From: Thermoplasma volcanium GSS1
GTDB taxonomy: Archaea > Thermoplasmatota > Thermoplasmata > Thermoplasmatales > Thermoplasmataceae
NCBI RefSeq assembly: GCF_000011185.1
Contig: NC_002689.2
Span: 806,001 to 870,000, forward strand
Reading direction: 5' to 3'
DNA length: 64,000 bases
Shown: positions 8,165 through 18,538 of the stretch, in pieces
How the letters are laid out: each line of letters opens with the position of its first letter
Numbering within the stretch: the first letter of the stretch is position 1
Notes under the pieces: model-generated
Database searches by the model: none
The model's input: only the letters and a program-made list of their open reading frames with translations
Told to the model about the DNA's origin: nothing
Position numbers and translations under genes: made by a program

Positions 8165-9451
8165 ATGGCTGACGTAGAACATCTAATTAGAAAATTATCG
8201 GACAACTTTGAAGAATACGTAGTCAAACAAGAATATGCCTCTGATACGCAAGTAAGGTTTTCAAATTCAAAATTGGATTTGACAAACATTTGGGATGAGT
8301 ACGGAATTGATATTTTTGTATCTTCTGGCAGAAAAACTGCCTCAATTGCCGTACACAGCCCTGATGAAGGCATATCTAAGATAGATTATCTACAGAAGGT
8401 GTTGTCGAACTCTCCTGAAAACTCTATTTACGAAGGTATAAACGACAAGAAGCAAATCTATCGGGCTGTAGATTACAAGGATGACGAAAAGGATGTTCAA
8501 GACATGGCTGTCGCTGCTATAAGTTCCGCCGAAGATGAAGGTGCTCGACGTGTATCAGGTCTTATCTACAAAAGATCATCTGAGGAGAGCATATTTACCA
8601 GGTATAACACATATTCGGCTCATAAATATGGTATAGAGGCGGCTGTACGATCATTTATAGGGGAGAGTTCCGGCCAGTATACTGCTCACTACGGCCCATC
8701 ATCGAAGGCTGATACTGAAGAAGTCGGTAAAAGATCAGTTCGAAGCATATTGAAGGTCGATAGCGTCAAGGGAAATGAAGGAAAATATCGCGTTATTTTC
8801 TCACCGATGGCCTTTGGGAATATAATTTCCTATGGATCGTACCTATTCTCGGCCTATTCAATAATTTCAGGGATGAGTTACCTGGAGGGAAGGATAGGAA
8901 AGGAGGTCGCCAATGAAAGTTTTTCGCTTGTTGACGATCCAACCGATACAAAGGGAATCGGATTTGAATACTTTGATGATGAGGCTACAGCGACAAAAAG
9001 AAATACGATCATAGAAAGAGGGATACTCAAAACCTATCTTCACTCCTATTCTACTGCTAAGAAAATGCATACTGAAACAACTGGAAACGCTGGGATAATT
9101 TCACCAGAGGCATGGCAACTAGAGGTTGATGGAGGGGACTCTAGCTTAGATGAAATGATAGCAGATACGAAGGAAGGCGTGGTCATAATGAATAGCTGGT
9201 ATTTGAGGTTCCAAGACTACAGAAACGGAGTATTCTCTACAGTTCCTCGGGACGGCATATACCATATAGTAAAAGGTGAAATTAAAGAATCGTGGTCTGG
9301 GATTAGGATAAGCGATAGCTATTCTAACGTGTTGTCAAATATATCGCTTATTTCAAAGGAAGCAGAATACGTAAAATGGTGGAACGAGATCTCAGCATCT
9401 AAAATGCCGTATATTGCTATAGATAAAGTTACGCTGACAAGATCATTTTAA
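8165..9451 (+). CDS. tldE: TldE/PmbA-family protein, partner of TldD
   Basis: About 428 residues from ATG 8165, five bases after the tldD stop; a GTG at 8156 overlapping that stop is an alternative, and the frame stays open further back to 8111 inside tldD. It has the same fold signals as TldD (VRFSNSKLDL near the N-terminus, VVIMNSWYLRFQDYRNGVFS near the C-terminus) but lacks HExxxH, as expected of the non-catalytic TldE/PmbA subunit. The FDDEATATKRNTIIERGIL segment corresponds to YDDEGVPARKRYLYKDGM in TldD. Close coupling with tldD indicates co-translation and a shared complex. The natural substrate is unknown; peptide scavenging would fit the peptidase gene that follows. Confidence 0.9.
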   Translation: MADVEHLIRKLSDNFEEYVVKQEYASDTQVRFSNSKLDLTNIWDEYGIDIFVSSGRKTASIAVHSPDEGISKIDYLQKVLSNSPENSIYEGINDKKQIYRAVDYKDDEKDVQDMAVAAISSAEDEGARRVSGLIYKRSSEESIFTRYNTYSAHKYGIEAAVRSFIGESSGQYTAHYGPSSKADTEEVGKRSVRSILKVDSVKGNEGKYRVIFSPMAFGNIISYGSYLFSAYSIISGMSYLEGRIGKEVANESFSLVDDPTDTKGIGFEYFDDEATATKRNTIIERGILKTYLHSYSTAKKMHTETTGNAGIISPEAWQLEVDGGDSSLDEMIADTKEGVVIMNSWYLRFQDYRNGVFSTVPRDGIYHIVKGEIKESWSGIRISDSYSNVLSNISLISKEAEYVKWWNEISASKMPYIAIDKVTLTRSF

Positions 9452-9516
9452 TTTAATTGATTATGTGATAATTCACTTAATCTTTGATAGAGGCTGATTT
9501 AAAACTTTACCCTCGC

Positions 9517-9529
9517 AATAAAATTTAAG
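9517..9529 (+). promoter_or_regulatory. TATA element of peptidase F3 gene
   Basis: The sequence aataaaatttaag is centred about 28 bases before the ATG at 9552, giving F3 its own promoter separate from the tldD-tldE run that ends at 9451. Confidence 0.5.
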
Positions 9530-9551
9530 CCATTTTCCAACATTAACCACC

Positions 9552-11891
9552 ATGGATATATCAGAATACGATTTGACCCTCGATCTTGATCTGCAATCTA
9601 AAACCTTTCACGGCACTGAAACAATCTCAGCTTCCTCTGGAGACTTTGTTCTTGACGCCGTTGGATTTAATATAGAATGGATCAAAGTTAATGGATCGGA
9701 TGCCAAATTTGAATACGACGGAAACTTACTGAAGATAAACGGGCTTGAAACTGCACAGAAGGTTGAAATCTCATATTCTGGGAAGATTAGTGATTCGCTC
9801 TCTGGAATATATTTTGCAGGTAGGGAGAGCAATGGCATGGTCACTACTCATTTTGAGGCAACAGACGCTAGGAGAATGTTTCCCTGTATTGATCATCCTG
9901 CCTACAAGGCAGTCTTCTCAATAACTCTTGTAATAGACAAAGACTACGATGCAATATCGAACATGCCTATAAAGAAGGTAGAGACATCTGACAGGAAGAT
10001 AGTGGAGTTTGAGAAGACTCCAAGGATGTCAACCTATCTGCTGTACATAGGTGTTGGAAAGTTCAAGTATGCATCAGAACGTTACAAGGACAGGGAGATA
10101 ATACTTGCATCCCTTAAGGACATTAAGTCGAAGTATCCAATCGATATAGCTAAAAGGTCAATAGAGTTCTACGAAGGTTACTTCGGAATACCCTATGCAC
10201 TGCCAAAGATGCACCTGATATCAGTTCCGGAATTCGGAGCAGGTGCAATGGAGAACTGGGGTGCAATAACATTTAGAGAGATATACCTAGATATTGCAGA
10301 TAACTCTGCTGCTTCTACGTTGAGGCTCTCCGCAAATGTAATAGCCCACGAAATAGCCCACCAGTGGTTCGGAGATCTCGTCACAATGAAGTGGTGGAAC
10401 GATCTGTGGCTGAATGAGAGCTTTGCAACATTCATGAGTTATAAGACAATGGATACTATCCATCCTGAGTGGCAGTTCTGGGGTGACTTTTTTGTTTCGA
10501 GGACTTCCGGCGCACTTCGCTCAGATTCTCTCAAGAATACGCACCCTATAGAGGTTGATGTAAAGGATCCTGATGAGATATCGCAGATATTTGATGAGAT
10601 AAGCTATGGAAAGGGTGCGTCAATACTCAGGATGATAGAAGACTATGTTGGTGCTGAAGACTTCAGGAAGGGCATATCGAAATACCTAAAAGAACATGCA
10701 TATGGAAACGCAGAAGGCTCTGATCTATGGAATGCAATAGAAACAGAATCAGGAAAACCAGTGAACAGGATAATGGAGGCATGGATAACAAAGGCAGGTT
10801 ACCCTATTTTGAAAGTAAGTCAGGATAAAACCGGGATTAAAGTAATGCAATCCCGCTTCTTCTTAGGTGGAGGAGAATCCACCGATAGATGGCCAGTACC
10901 TGTGAAAATGAGGCTAAACAATGGGATCAGCCAGATGCTTCTTGAGGAGGAATCTACCGTTATAACGGATAAAGATGTTATTAAATTAAACGCAGATAAC
11001 TTGGGTTTCTACAGGGTTAACTACGATGATGAAACTTTTTCAAAGATCATTGAAAATATGGACAAATTAACACCTTTAGATAGAGTAGGCCTTGTTGACG
11101 ATCTTTTTGCTTTCCTGATGGCAGGAGTGATAACACCAGACACTTACAAGAATAGGATCAAATCATTCTTTAACGATAAAGACGCAAATGTTATATCAAA
11201 CATAGTGAACCAGTTTGAATACCTTCGCATAATAACGCATTATTTTGATGCAGATGCGAGGGAATTCCTTGGCACGGCCATAAGATATTTGGAATCAGCA
11301 GATGACGAGAACCTGAAGATAGCCTATGGAAAGGCATCTAGGCTTCTTGCGTTGCTGGATGAGGCTTACTGTGAAACTCTAGCTCCGCGCTTTTCGAATT
11401 TTGAACAGCAGACTCCGGAACTGAAATCGGCTATTGCGACGGCATATGCACTTTCTACAGGTGACGTTAAGGGAATGGTCGAAAAATACAGATCGCTGGA
11501 TAGAGATGAAGATAAGGTAAAGATCATATCTGGCTTTGGAAAGCTAAAGTCCTCTACGGATCTTTCAGTAGTAAGCGGGATGATAGAGAAGGGAGAGATA
11601 AAGAAGCAGGATATGCTTTCATTTTACCTTTCAGCTCTAGAGACAATGGCAGGCCGTGAGTATATATATTCTAATTTGGAAAACATTGTTAAAAATGTAA
11701 TTAGGTACTTTACTGGAAACAGGACAGCTTCACGTACAGTAGAGCAGATACTGCCTGTAATTGGACTCACACATCCTGATGCTGCATCAATTATAGAGAG
11801 GATAGGATCGAAGAATACAACGATGGGCTTAGCCAAGGGTAAGGAGCTTCTGGAGGTGAACAGATCGCTTCTGGAGAGGATCGGCCATTAA
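9552..11891 (+). CDS. trf3: Tricorn protease-interacting factor F3 (M1 zinc aminopeptidase)
   Basis: 779 residues, an M1 aminopeptidase. The exopeptidase signature GAMENWG starts at residue 230. Zinc ligands are H266, E267 and H270 in [10 protein letters not shown], with E289 as third ligand, 18 residues after the second histidine. The sequence closely follows T. acidophilum F3 as I recall it ([48 protein letters not shown]). F3 releases single, mainly acidic, residues from peptides made by the proteasome and tricorn. The start is supported by a TATA-like element at 9517-9529. It follows tldD-tldE, making a run of peptide-degrading genes, but it has its own promoter. F2 is a close paralogue; the near identity to F3 makes F3 the better call. 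Confidence 0.93.
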   Translation: MDISEYDLTLDLDLQSKTFHGTETISASSGDFVLDAVGFNIEWIKVNGSDAKFEYDGNLLKINGLETAQKVEISYSGKISDSLSGIYFAGRESNGMVTTHFEATDARRMFPCIDHPAYKAVFSITLVIDKDYDAISNMPIKKVETSDRKIVEFEKTPRMSTYLLYIGVGKFKYASERYKDREIILASLKDIKSKYPIDIAKRSIEFYEGYFGIPYALPKMHLISVPEFGAGAMENWGAITFREIYLDIADNSAASTLRLSANVIAHEIAHQWFGDLVTMKWWNDLWLNESFATFMSYKTMDTIHPEWQFWGDFFVSRTSGALRSDSLKNTHPIEVDVKDPDEISQIFDEISYGKGASILRMIEDYVGAEDFRKGISKYLKEHAYGNAEGSDLWNAIETESGKPVNRIMEAWITKAGYPILKVSQDKTGIKVMQSRFFLGGGESTDRWPVPVKMRLNNGISQMLLEEESTVITDKDVIKLNADNLGFYRVNYDDETFSKIIENMDKLTPLDRVGLVDDLFAFLMAGVITPDTYKNRIKSFFNDKDANVISNIVNQFEYLRIITHYFDADAREFLGTAIRYLESADDENLKIAYGKASRLLALLDEAYCETLAPRFSNFEQQTPELKSAIATAYALSTGDVKGMVEKYRSLDRDEDKVKIISGFGKLKSSTDLSVVSGMIEKGEIKKQDMLSFYLSALETMAGREYIYSNLENIVKNVIRYFTGNRTASRTVEQILPVIGLTHPDAASIIERIGSKNTTMGLAKGKELLEVNRSLLERIGH

Positions 11892-11923
11892 AAAAGTATT
11901 CCGCTGGTATAGAAAAGTCAAAG

Positions 11924-13318
11924 GTGAACAGAGCTTTAATATTGACCACCACTAGCATAGGATCCTTCGTCACTCCATTTTTCTCCAGTGTAGTATCATT
12001 TGCCGTCCCAAAAATAGCGTTATTCTACCATTTAAATTTCCAAGATGCTTCCTTGATCCCATTGATTATCCTTATTCCTCTGGCATCAACAATGATACTG
12101 CTTGGCAGATTAGCAGATAGTATCGGAAGAACTTTTATTTTTAGGATTGGCTTTTTGATTTTTTCAGTCTCAGCTTTCATAGGGGCATTTTCTAAATCTT
12201 TTCCTATCCTGACAGTAGCACTCTTCTTTTCAGGCTTTGGGAGCGCAGCTCTCAGCACAAATTCAACAGCCCTGATCGGATATATATTTGCCGGCGATAA
12301 AAGAGGATCAGCTCTTGGAATCAATGCAATGGCTGTGTATCTAGGTCTCACCATGGCTCCATTCTTAGGCGGGATTCTAATAGAGTTTGTAGGCTGGCAG
12401 TCGATATTTTATCTTACCGCTCCTCTGGCCCTTATAGGCTTGGCAGTATCATTTGCCACTTTAAAGGGAGTAGAAGCAAAGGGAAGGATGAATTCCGACT
12501 ACCTTTCTGCGGTATTTTTTTCAACCGCACTTTTTTCGCTGGCATTTTTCCTAGCTCTCGGCTATGTTTATAATTTTGAGCAATTCCTGCCTTTGCTGAT
12601 CATAGGCGTGGCATTTTTGTATTTGTTTTTCCACAGGAATAAGCGCGTTGAGACACAACTCATACCAGCTAATCTCTTCAAAAGTAACAGAACGTTCCTA
12701 TTTTCAAACGTAACGGCCTTACTTAACTATCTCAGCACCTTCTCCATAGTTTTCGTATTCTCCATCTACCTACAGGTTATACTTAAGGTGTCTCCATTCC
12801 AGGCGGGCCTGTCAATCCTACCGGAACCTGTGTTCATGGTTATTCTTTCTCCTATCGCCGGTAGAATTTCTGATAGAATAGGATCCAGATATCTAGCTTC
12901 TGCTGGAATGGCTATAATAGGTTTATCCTTTCTGTTTCTCTACGTATTTCCTAAAATATCTGTTTTCCTGGTCATGGTCTTTCTCAGCTTCATAGGCATT
13001 GGTTTCGGCTTTTTTTCTGCTCCGAATACAAATTCTGTTATGGGATCTGCTCCACGTGAAATGTCAGGCATTGCTTCTGGCTTTCTTGGAACAATGAGAT
13101 TTGTTGGCCAATTCTTGAGCATACTTGTTGCATCTTTTATCCTTAGTACGTTTATGCCGCGCACCATGGTTGTAGGCATATTTTCAGGCATATTCGTTAC
13201 TATAAGCCAGGCCTATTATGATTCATTCGTCTCAGGCTTTAGACTAGTAATGCTTATTTCCGCTGTCTTAAGCTTTATCGGAGCGTACACTTCTTTGATG
13301 AAGGAAACAGGTAGGTAA
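11924..13318 (+). CDS. MFS transporter, DHA2/EmrB-QacA-like, 14 helices
   Basis: 464 residues, almost entirely hydrophobic, with about 14 predicted membrane segments. The loop GRLADSIGRTFIFRIGF after the second helix is MFS motif A, and the second-half PIAGRISDRIGSRYLA repeats it. The length and helix number fit the DHA2 drug:H+ antiporters rather than 12-helix carriers. A GTG at 11924 gives the start, 32 bases after the F3 stop, so it may be transcribed with F3. The substrate is unknown; multidrug or metabolite efflux is the usual role of the family. Confidence 0.85.
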   Translation: MNRALILTTTSIGSFVTPFFSSVVSFAVPKIALFYHLNFQDASLIPLIILIPLASTMILLGRLADSIGRTFIFRIGFLIFSVSAFIGAFSKSFPILTVALFFSGFGSAALSTNSTALIGYIFAGDKRGSALGINAMAVYLGLTMAPFLGGILIEFVGWQSIFYLTAPLALIGLAVSFATLKGVEAKGRMNSDYLSAVFFSTALFSLAFFLALGYVYNFEQFLPLLIIGVAFLYLFFHRNKRVETQLIPANLFKSNRTFLFSNVTALLNYLSTFSIVFVFSIYLQVILKVSPFQAGLSILPEPVFMVILSPIAGRISDRIGSRYLASAGMAIIGLSFLFLYVFPKISVFLVMVFLSFIGIGFGFFSAPNTNSVMGSAPREMSGIASGFLGTMRFVGQFLSILVASFILSTFMPRTMVVGIFSGIFVTISQAYYDSFVSGFRLVMLISAVLSFIGAYTSLMKETGR

Positions 13319-13698
13319 CAGTTATATGTGTTTATCGATATCACAGGATAATATTAGTATCTATATTCTTACATTAACTTTTTACCTATAGGGCTTCTAT
13401 CGGGCCTTTAGCTGATCGCTTCTTGGATATGTATTTGCTAATGATTTATTGATGTCAAGTTTAATAAAAAGATACGACTATAAATAATAATCTATCATCA
13501 GAGTAAGAAAATATACTATTTTATAATGATCCTCAGAGCAAAAGAGGCCTTCCTGTGGATTTAAAGGTAGCATCTAGTTAATGCTTTCGCATTCAAATTT
13601 GACTCTGAGTTAGTGAAGGAGATCAGCTAAGATTCGCCGACACTCACATATGAAAAAAATTATTAACCTACTATCAATAGGCTCGGAAAAAGATTCCT
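13319..13698 (+). other. Gene-free leader before carA, with a trace of decayed coding sequence
   Basis: 380 bases with no plausible intact gene. Between about 13536 and 13675, short codon-like stretches (for example FKFDSELVKEIS just before a stop at about 13630) resemble remnants of a broken gene, but I cannot name the family. The promoter of carA must lie near the end; an A/T-rich attattaac at about 13660 is the best TATA candidate, somewhat far from the ATG. Confidence 0.35.
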
Positions 13699-14736
13699 AT
13701 GAAAAAATACCTAGTTATGGAAGATGGAACCGTCTTATCTGGTCAAGGCTATGGTTCTTACAAAGAGGCATATGGCGAACTTGTTTTTACCACATCTATG
13801 ACAGGATACCTCGAAACTTTAACAGATCCTTCGTATGTAGGTCAGATGCTTGTATTCGCCTCTCCAACCATTGCTAACTATGCCCTTGAAATGGGAAAAA
13901 TGGAATCTAATGGAGTAAAAGTTTCGGCGTTAATTACAAAGGACGCGCATATAGAGCTTAAAAAGGGAGGCTACGGTAGAGAGTTCGACGAATTTCTTAA
14001 AGAGCAAGGTATTCCTGGGATAGATGGAATAGATACTAGGATGCTCGTTAGAAAGATTAGGGCAAATGGAGTGTTAAGGTCATACGTTGTTAATGATCCT
14101 TCCCATTCTCTTGATTTCCCAGATCCAATGAACGATGATCTAGTATCTAAGGCTGTGCCGCATCATGATCCAGTTTTTGTAAAAGGAGAGGAAGGCGGGA
14201 CAGTACTCTTCATAGACTTAGGAAGTAAGAATACCCTGAAGGAGCTGATGCTTCAAAACTTCTCACTTATAGTTGTAGATAAACAAACGAATTTAGATGA
14301 AATTGAAGGTTATGACGCAATATTCGTTTCGAACGGCCCAGGCGATCCATCGCATCCTTCACTATCCAATGTTATAAAGTTCCTCTCCCATAATATAGGG
14401 GTAAAACCGTTGTTCGGAATCTGTTTTGGTCTTCAGGCAATATCCTTGGCTTATGGTGCAAAAACTTATAAGATGAAATTTGGCCATCGAGGTTCCAATC
14501 ACGCTGTCACAGATGGCACTCATTCATATGTGACAACGCATAACCATGGGTACGCTGTCGATGGATCAACGGTAAAGGACTTTAAAGTGATAGGATGGGA
14601 TGCAAACGATGGCACAGTCGAGATTATAGAAGGCGATGATATGTTTGCAGTCCAATTTCATCCGGAGGCTTCTCCAGGACCACACGATACGAGGTGGTTC
14701 TTTGGTGAAATGAAGAGGAGGATCGGATATGCCTAA
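13699..14736 (+). CDS. carA: Carbamoyl-phosphate synthase small (glutaminase) subunit
   Basis: 345 residues. It hydrolyses glutamine and channels ammonia to CarB for carbamoyl phosphate, the precursor of pyrimidines and arginine. The N-terminal CarA domain (LVMEDGTVLSGQGYG ... GYLETLTDPSYVGQM) is followed by a class I amidotransferase domain with the nucleophile Cys in GICFGLQ and the catalytic His-Glu in QFHPEASPGPHDT. The last 8 bases overlap the carB start, so the two subunits are translationally coupled. The family call is certain. No regulatory leader is obvious. Confidence 0.97.
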   Translation: MKKYLVMEDGTVLSGQGYGSYKEAYGELVFTTSMTGYLETLTDPSYVGQMLVFASPTIANYALEMGKMESNGVKVSALITKDAHIELKKGGYGREFDEFLKEQGIPGIDGIDTRMLVRKIRANGVLRSYVVNDPSHSLDFPDPMNDDLVSKAVPHHDPVFVKGEEGGTVLFIDLGSKNTLKELMLQNFSLIVVDKQTNLDEIEGYDAIFVSNGPGDPSHPSLSNVIKFLSHNIGVKPLFGICFGLQAISLAYGAKTYKMKFGHRGSNHAVTDGTHSYVTTHNHGYAVDGSTVKDFKVIGWDANDGTVEIIEGDDMFAVQFHPEASPGPHDTRWFFGEMKRRIGYA

Positions 14737-17700
14737 ACGAGAAGACATATCTAAGATCCTAGTCATTGGTTCAGGCCCAGTTGTAATAGGCCAAGCCGCC
14801 GAGTTTGATTATTCTGCATCTCAGGCCTGTAGGTCTCTTCGGGAAGAAGGGTACGAAGTAGTGCTATTGAACTCTAACCCAGCTACTATTCAGACTGACC
14901 ACGAAATTGCTGACAGAGTTTACATAGAACCCATAACTGTGGAAGCAGTAGAGACTATAATAAGAAAAGAGGAAATAGATGCAATTGAGCCTCATATGGG
15001 GGGCCAGACAGCACTTAACCTTGTTGTTTCTCTTAAGAAAATGGGCATAATTGACAAATATGGCATAAAGATAATAGGCACGCCGGTAGAATCCATAGAA
15101 ATATCTGAGGATCGTCAAAAATTTCACGATTTTCTTATCTCAATCGGAGAAAGAGACCCAGAGCGATACAGGATATCACGTTCCAACTATAAGGAAGAGA
15201 TCGAAAAGATACCTTTTATGCCAGTAATTGTCCGTACTTCATTTTCCTTAGGCGGATCCGGCGGCAACATAGTCAAAACAAAGGAAGAGCTCAAGGCCTA
15301 CGCGGAGGAATTATTTAGAGGAATCGATGAAGACTATATAGAGGTAAACAGATCACTTGCGGGATTGAAAGAATTAGAGTATGAGATGATAAGGGATTCT
15401 ATTGGAAACTGCATAACAGTATGCAACATGGAGAACTTGGATCCGATGGGAGTACATACAGGCGAGAGCATTGTGGTGACGCCATCGCAGACTCTGAGCG
15501 ACATTCAGTATCATATGCTTAGGGACGCAGCAATTAAGATAGTGTCTGGCCTTGGAATAGTTGGGGCCTGCAACATCCAATTCGCATTGGATGGAAACGA
15601 TTACTATGTAGTAGAAGTTAATCCCAGGACGTCGAGGTCTTCTGCCCTGGCATCTAAAGCAACTGGATATCCCATAGCCAGGATCGCGGCGAAAATAGCC
15701 GTTGGGTACAACCTAACGGAGATAAGGAACCCAATAACTAAAAACACGTTTGCTGCATTTGAACCATCTCTCGATTACGTAACTGTAAAAATACCAAGGT
15801 GGCCCTTTGATAAGTTTTCAGTCGATAGAACCATAGGAGTACAAATGAAGTCCATAGGAGAGGTTATGGGTATAGGCCGGACTTTCGAAGAAGCCTTAAT
15901 GAAGGCTATTGCCTCCCTCGACATAGATCTATCGTATAGATTGAGGCTGTACGTCTCGGACGAAGAGATATGGAACTTGGTACGTACACCAAATGATAGG
16001 CGTATCTTTGCTATATTTGAGGCTTTGTTTCGTGATTTTCCTGTTGACAGAATAATGGAAGAATCAATGTATGACCGTTATTTTATTGAAAAGATGCAGA
16101 ACATCGTGGATTATCTAAAAACGTTGGAGTTTGGGCATATCCCGGAAAATTTGATTTCCCTAAAGAAGCTCGGCATATCTGATGAAATTATCGGAAGAAC
16201 GTGTGGCATAGATCCAGATGAGATAACAAGGTACAGGATTACGAACAGAATACTCCCTGTTTTCAAAGAGATCGACACTTGTTCCGGGGAATTTGAGGTA
16301 ATTGCACCATACCTTTATTCCACGTATGAGGATGAAGATGAATTACCAGGCATATCTGGTTTCGTTGCGATCATAGGTTCCGGCCCTAACAGGATCGCCC
16401 AGGGGCTTGAATTTGATTATGGAGCTGTAAAGGCTATAACTGCCCTAAGAAAGATGGGTGTTGGAAGTGTAATGATAAATTCTAACCCAGAAACTGTCTC
16501 CACGGATTTCGATGTATCCGATGCACTCTTTTTCGAGCCAATAACTGTCGAGCATGTTTCCAATATACTTGCAAAGGCTAATTTGCGAGGCCTTATTGTA
16601 CAATTTTCAGGACAAACCGGGCAAAATATAGCCAGAAGGATTGAAAACGTCCTAGGAAGTAGTGTAGTTATGGGGACATCCTCTGAAAGCATAGATAGGA
16701 TAGAGGACAGGTCTCTTTTTTCAAAGCGCTTAGAAGCAATGGGCATCGATCAGCCAAAATTCGAAGTCGCCACGAATGCCGAGGAAGCTATTAACAAGTC
16801 ACTGGCATTAGGCCTTCCTGTCATATTGCGTGCTAGCCACGTGATAGGCGGCCGAGCTATGGATATAATATACGATTATGACTTCCTCGTAGAAAGATCA
16901 AGGGAAGTTTTCGAGAACGTAAATTCCGTGCTTGTCAGCAAGTACCTGGAAAACGCCGTAGAGATAGATGTAGACTTTGTTTCTAACGGAGAGGACTTTC
17001 AAATATGCGGCATACTTGTTCATATAGAGGAAGCTGGCGTTCATTCAGGAGACGCTACGATGATATTTGGTCCTAAAATTGTGCCACAAGCAGCGGAGGA
17101 AAAGATCAAGAGTATAGTGGGAAAACTAGTCAGAGAATTCAATCTCATCGGCATATCCAACCTTCAAGCAGCAATTAAAGATGATGAAGTCTACGTAATA
17201 GAGCTCAACGCACGATCAAGCAGGTCGATTCCATTCATATCCAAGGCTACGGGATACAACTGGGTTGAATTAGCAGTCTCGGCTATAATGACTGGAAAGC
17301 TTGAAAAGGTATCAGTGAGTTCTAAAGGATACTTCGTAAAGGTTTCAGTCTTTCCATTCTCCAAGTTCAACGACATGGACGTTTCGCTCGGCCCAGAAAT
17401 GAAATCTACAGGCGAGGCTATGTATCCAGGTTTTACCATGGAAGAGGCAATAAGAAAATCAATCCTAAGGGATATCAAGTCTGTGTTCATAAGCGTAAGA
17501 GACGATGACAAGCCGAGAATAATCGAAGCAGCGTCCATTATGAAGCAAAACGGCCTGAAGATATATGCAACCATGGGTACATCAAGGTATCTAAGGGAAC
17601 GGGGCATAGAATGTGAGACTGTTTATAGGATAAAAGACGAGAGAAAGCCAAGGATTTATGACATGATATTAGCTGGATACATCGATTTGGTGATCAATAC

Positions 17701-17863
17701 GCCTGAGATGAATGCAGGATCTGTGCGTGACGGCTTTAAAATAAGGAGGCTATGCGTGCGCAAAGGAATACCATTGGTAACCAATATAAACTTAGCTAAC
17801 GCCTATTCAAAATGCCTATCTTATACGAACATAGATTATCGTGAAATATCCTCTTATCATTAG
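14729..17863 (+). CDS. carB: Carbamoyl-phosphate synthase large subunit
   Basis: 1044 residues in the standard architecture: a first ATP-grasp half from KILVIGSGPVVIGQAAEFDY that makes carboxyphosphate, an oligomerisation region, a second ATP-grasp half from FVAIIGSGPNRIAQGLEFDY that phosphorylates carbamate, and a C-terminal MGS-like domain (IYATMGTSRYLRERGI) that usually binds allosteric effectors. NSNPATIQTDHEIADRVYIEP and NSNPETVSTDFDVSDALFFEP are the paired signatures of the two halves. It overlaps carA by 8 bases. nth follows after 11 bases, suggesting one transcript. The protein is a single chain, unlike the split CarB of some archaea. Confidence 0.97.
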   Translation: MPKREDISKILVIGSGPVVIGQAAEFDYSASQACRSLREEGYEVVLLNSNPATIQTDHEIADRVYIEPITVEAVETIIRKEEIDAIEPHMGGQTALNLVVSLKKMGIIDKYGIKIIGTPVESIEISEDRQKFHDFLISIGERDPERYRISRSNYKEEIEKIPFMPVIVRTSFSLGGSGGNIVKTKEELKAYAEELFRGIDEDYIEVNRSLAGLKELEYEMIRDSIGNCITVCNMENLDPMGVHTGESIVVTPSQTLSDIQYHMLRDAAIKIVSGLGIVGACNIQFALDGNDYYVVEVNPRTSRSSALASKATGYPIARIAAKIAVGYNLTEIRNPITKNTFAAFEPSLDYVTVKIPRWPFDKFSVDRTIGVQMKSIGEVMGIGRTFEEALMKAIASLDIDLSYRLRLYVSDEEIWNLVRTPNDRRIFAIFEALFRDFPVDRIMEESMYDRYFIEKMQNIVDYLKTLEFGHIPENLISLKKLGISDEIIGRTCGIDPDEITRYRITNRILPVFKEIDTCSGEFEVIAPYLYSTYEDEDELPGISGFVAIIGSGPNRIAQGLEFDYGAVKAITALRKMGVGSVMINSNPETVSTDFDVSDALFFEPITVEHVSNILAKANLRGLIVQFSGQTGQNIARRIENVLGSSVVMGTSSESIDRIEDRSLFSKRLEAMGIDQPKFEVATNAEEAINKSLALGLPVILRASHVIGGRAMDIIYDYDFLVERSREVFENVNSVLVSKYLENAVEIDVDFVSNGEDFQICGILVHIEEAGVHSGDATMIFGPKIVPQAAEEKIKSIVGKLVREFNLIGISNLQAAIKDDEVYVIELNARSSRSIPFISKATGYNWVELAVSAIMTGKLEKVSVSSKGYFVKVSVFPFSKFNDMDVSLGPEMKSTGEAMYPGFTMEEAIRKSILRDIKSVFISVRDDDKPRIIEAASIMKQNGLKIYATMGTSRYLRERGIECETVYRIKDERKPRIYDMILAGYIDLVINTPEMNAGSVRDGFKIRRLCVRKGIPLVTNINLANAYSKCLSYTNIDYREISSYH

Positions 17864-17874
17864 CTGGTGTCCGC

Positions 17875-18522
17875 ATGAATAATTGGGACGAAAAAAGCAT
17901 TAGAGACGTATACGAAAGAATAAAAGATCAAGCGCCTAAACACAAATTTGTATTTCACGATCCATTTTGGATGCTTATTACTACGGTCCTCTCCCAGCGC
18001 ACCAAGGACGAAACAACTGATCAGGCCGCACTTGCGCTGTATGAAAGATACAGGACGATTGAAGGTTTAGCCTCTGCAGATGTATCGGATGTCGGATCTA
18101 TAATTAGCAAAGTAGGTTTTTGGCGTGTAAAAGCGAAGAAGATTATCATGATAGCCCAGATAATACGGGATGAGTATGGTTCTAAAGTTCCTGCAAGCAT
18201 GGATCAGCTTTTATCGCTTCCGGGCGTCGGTGTTAAGACGGCAAGTGTGGTTCTGGCCGAAGGCCTAGGCATACCCATGATAGCTGTGGATACTCACGTA
18301 TTCCGTATTTCCCACAGGATAGGGTGGTCATCGTCAAAGACTCCTGAGCAGACTGCCCAGGACCTGATGCAAATAATACCGAAAGATCTTTGGATCGGAT
18401 TCAACCCCACGCTTGTAGAGTTTGGTAAGGCCGTCTGCAGACCGGTATCCCCTAAATGCAGTATGTGTAGAATAAATGAGTTCTGTGAATATTACAAGAA
18501 AAAGAATTCGAAAGAAAAATGA
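17875..18522 (+). CDS. nth: Endonuclease III-type DNA glycosylase/AP lyase
   Basis: 215 residues, a helix-hairpin-helix base excision enzyme that removes oxidised pyrimidines. The HhH motif LPGVGVKTASVVL contains the catalytic Lys, and AVDTHVFRISHRIGW holds the catalytic Asp. The C-terminal cluster loop has Cys residues in the C-x6-C-x2-C-x5-C pattern (CRPVSPKCSMCRINEFC), binding [4Fe-4S]. It sits 11 bases after carB, probably on the same transcript, and is convergent with the APC permease gene. A thymine mismatch glycosylase is a less likely alternative because the Nth residues are all present. Confidence 0.94.
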   Translation: MNNWDEKSIRDVYERIKDQAPKHKFVFHDPFWMLITTVLSQRTKDETTDQAALALYERYRTIEGLASADVSDVGSIISKVGFWRVKAKKIIMIAQIIRDEYGSKVPASMDQLLSLPGVGVKTASVVLAEGLGIPMIAVDTHVFRISHRIGWSSSKTPEQTAQDLMQIIPKDLWIGFNPTLVEFGKAVCRPVSPKCSMCRINEFCEYYKKKNSKEK

Positions 18523-18538
18523 ATTTATAAATCGATCG

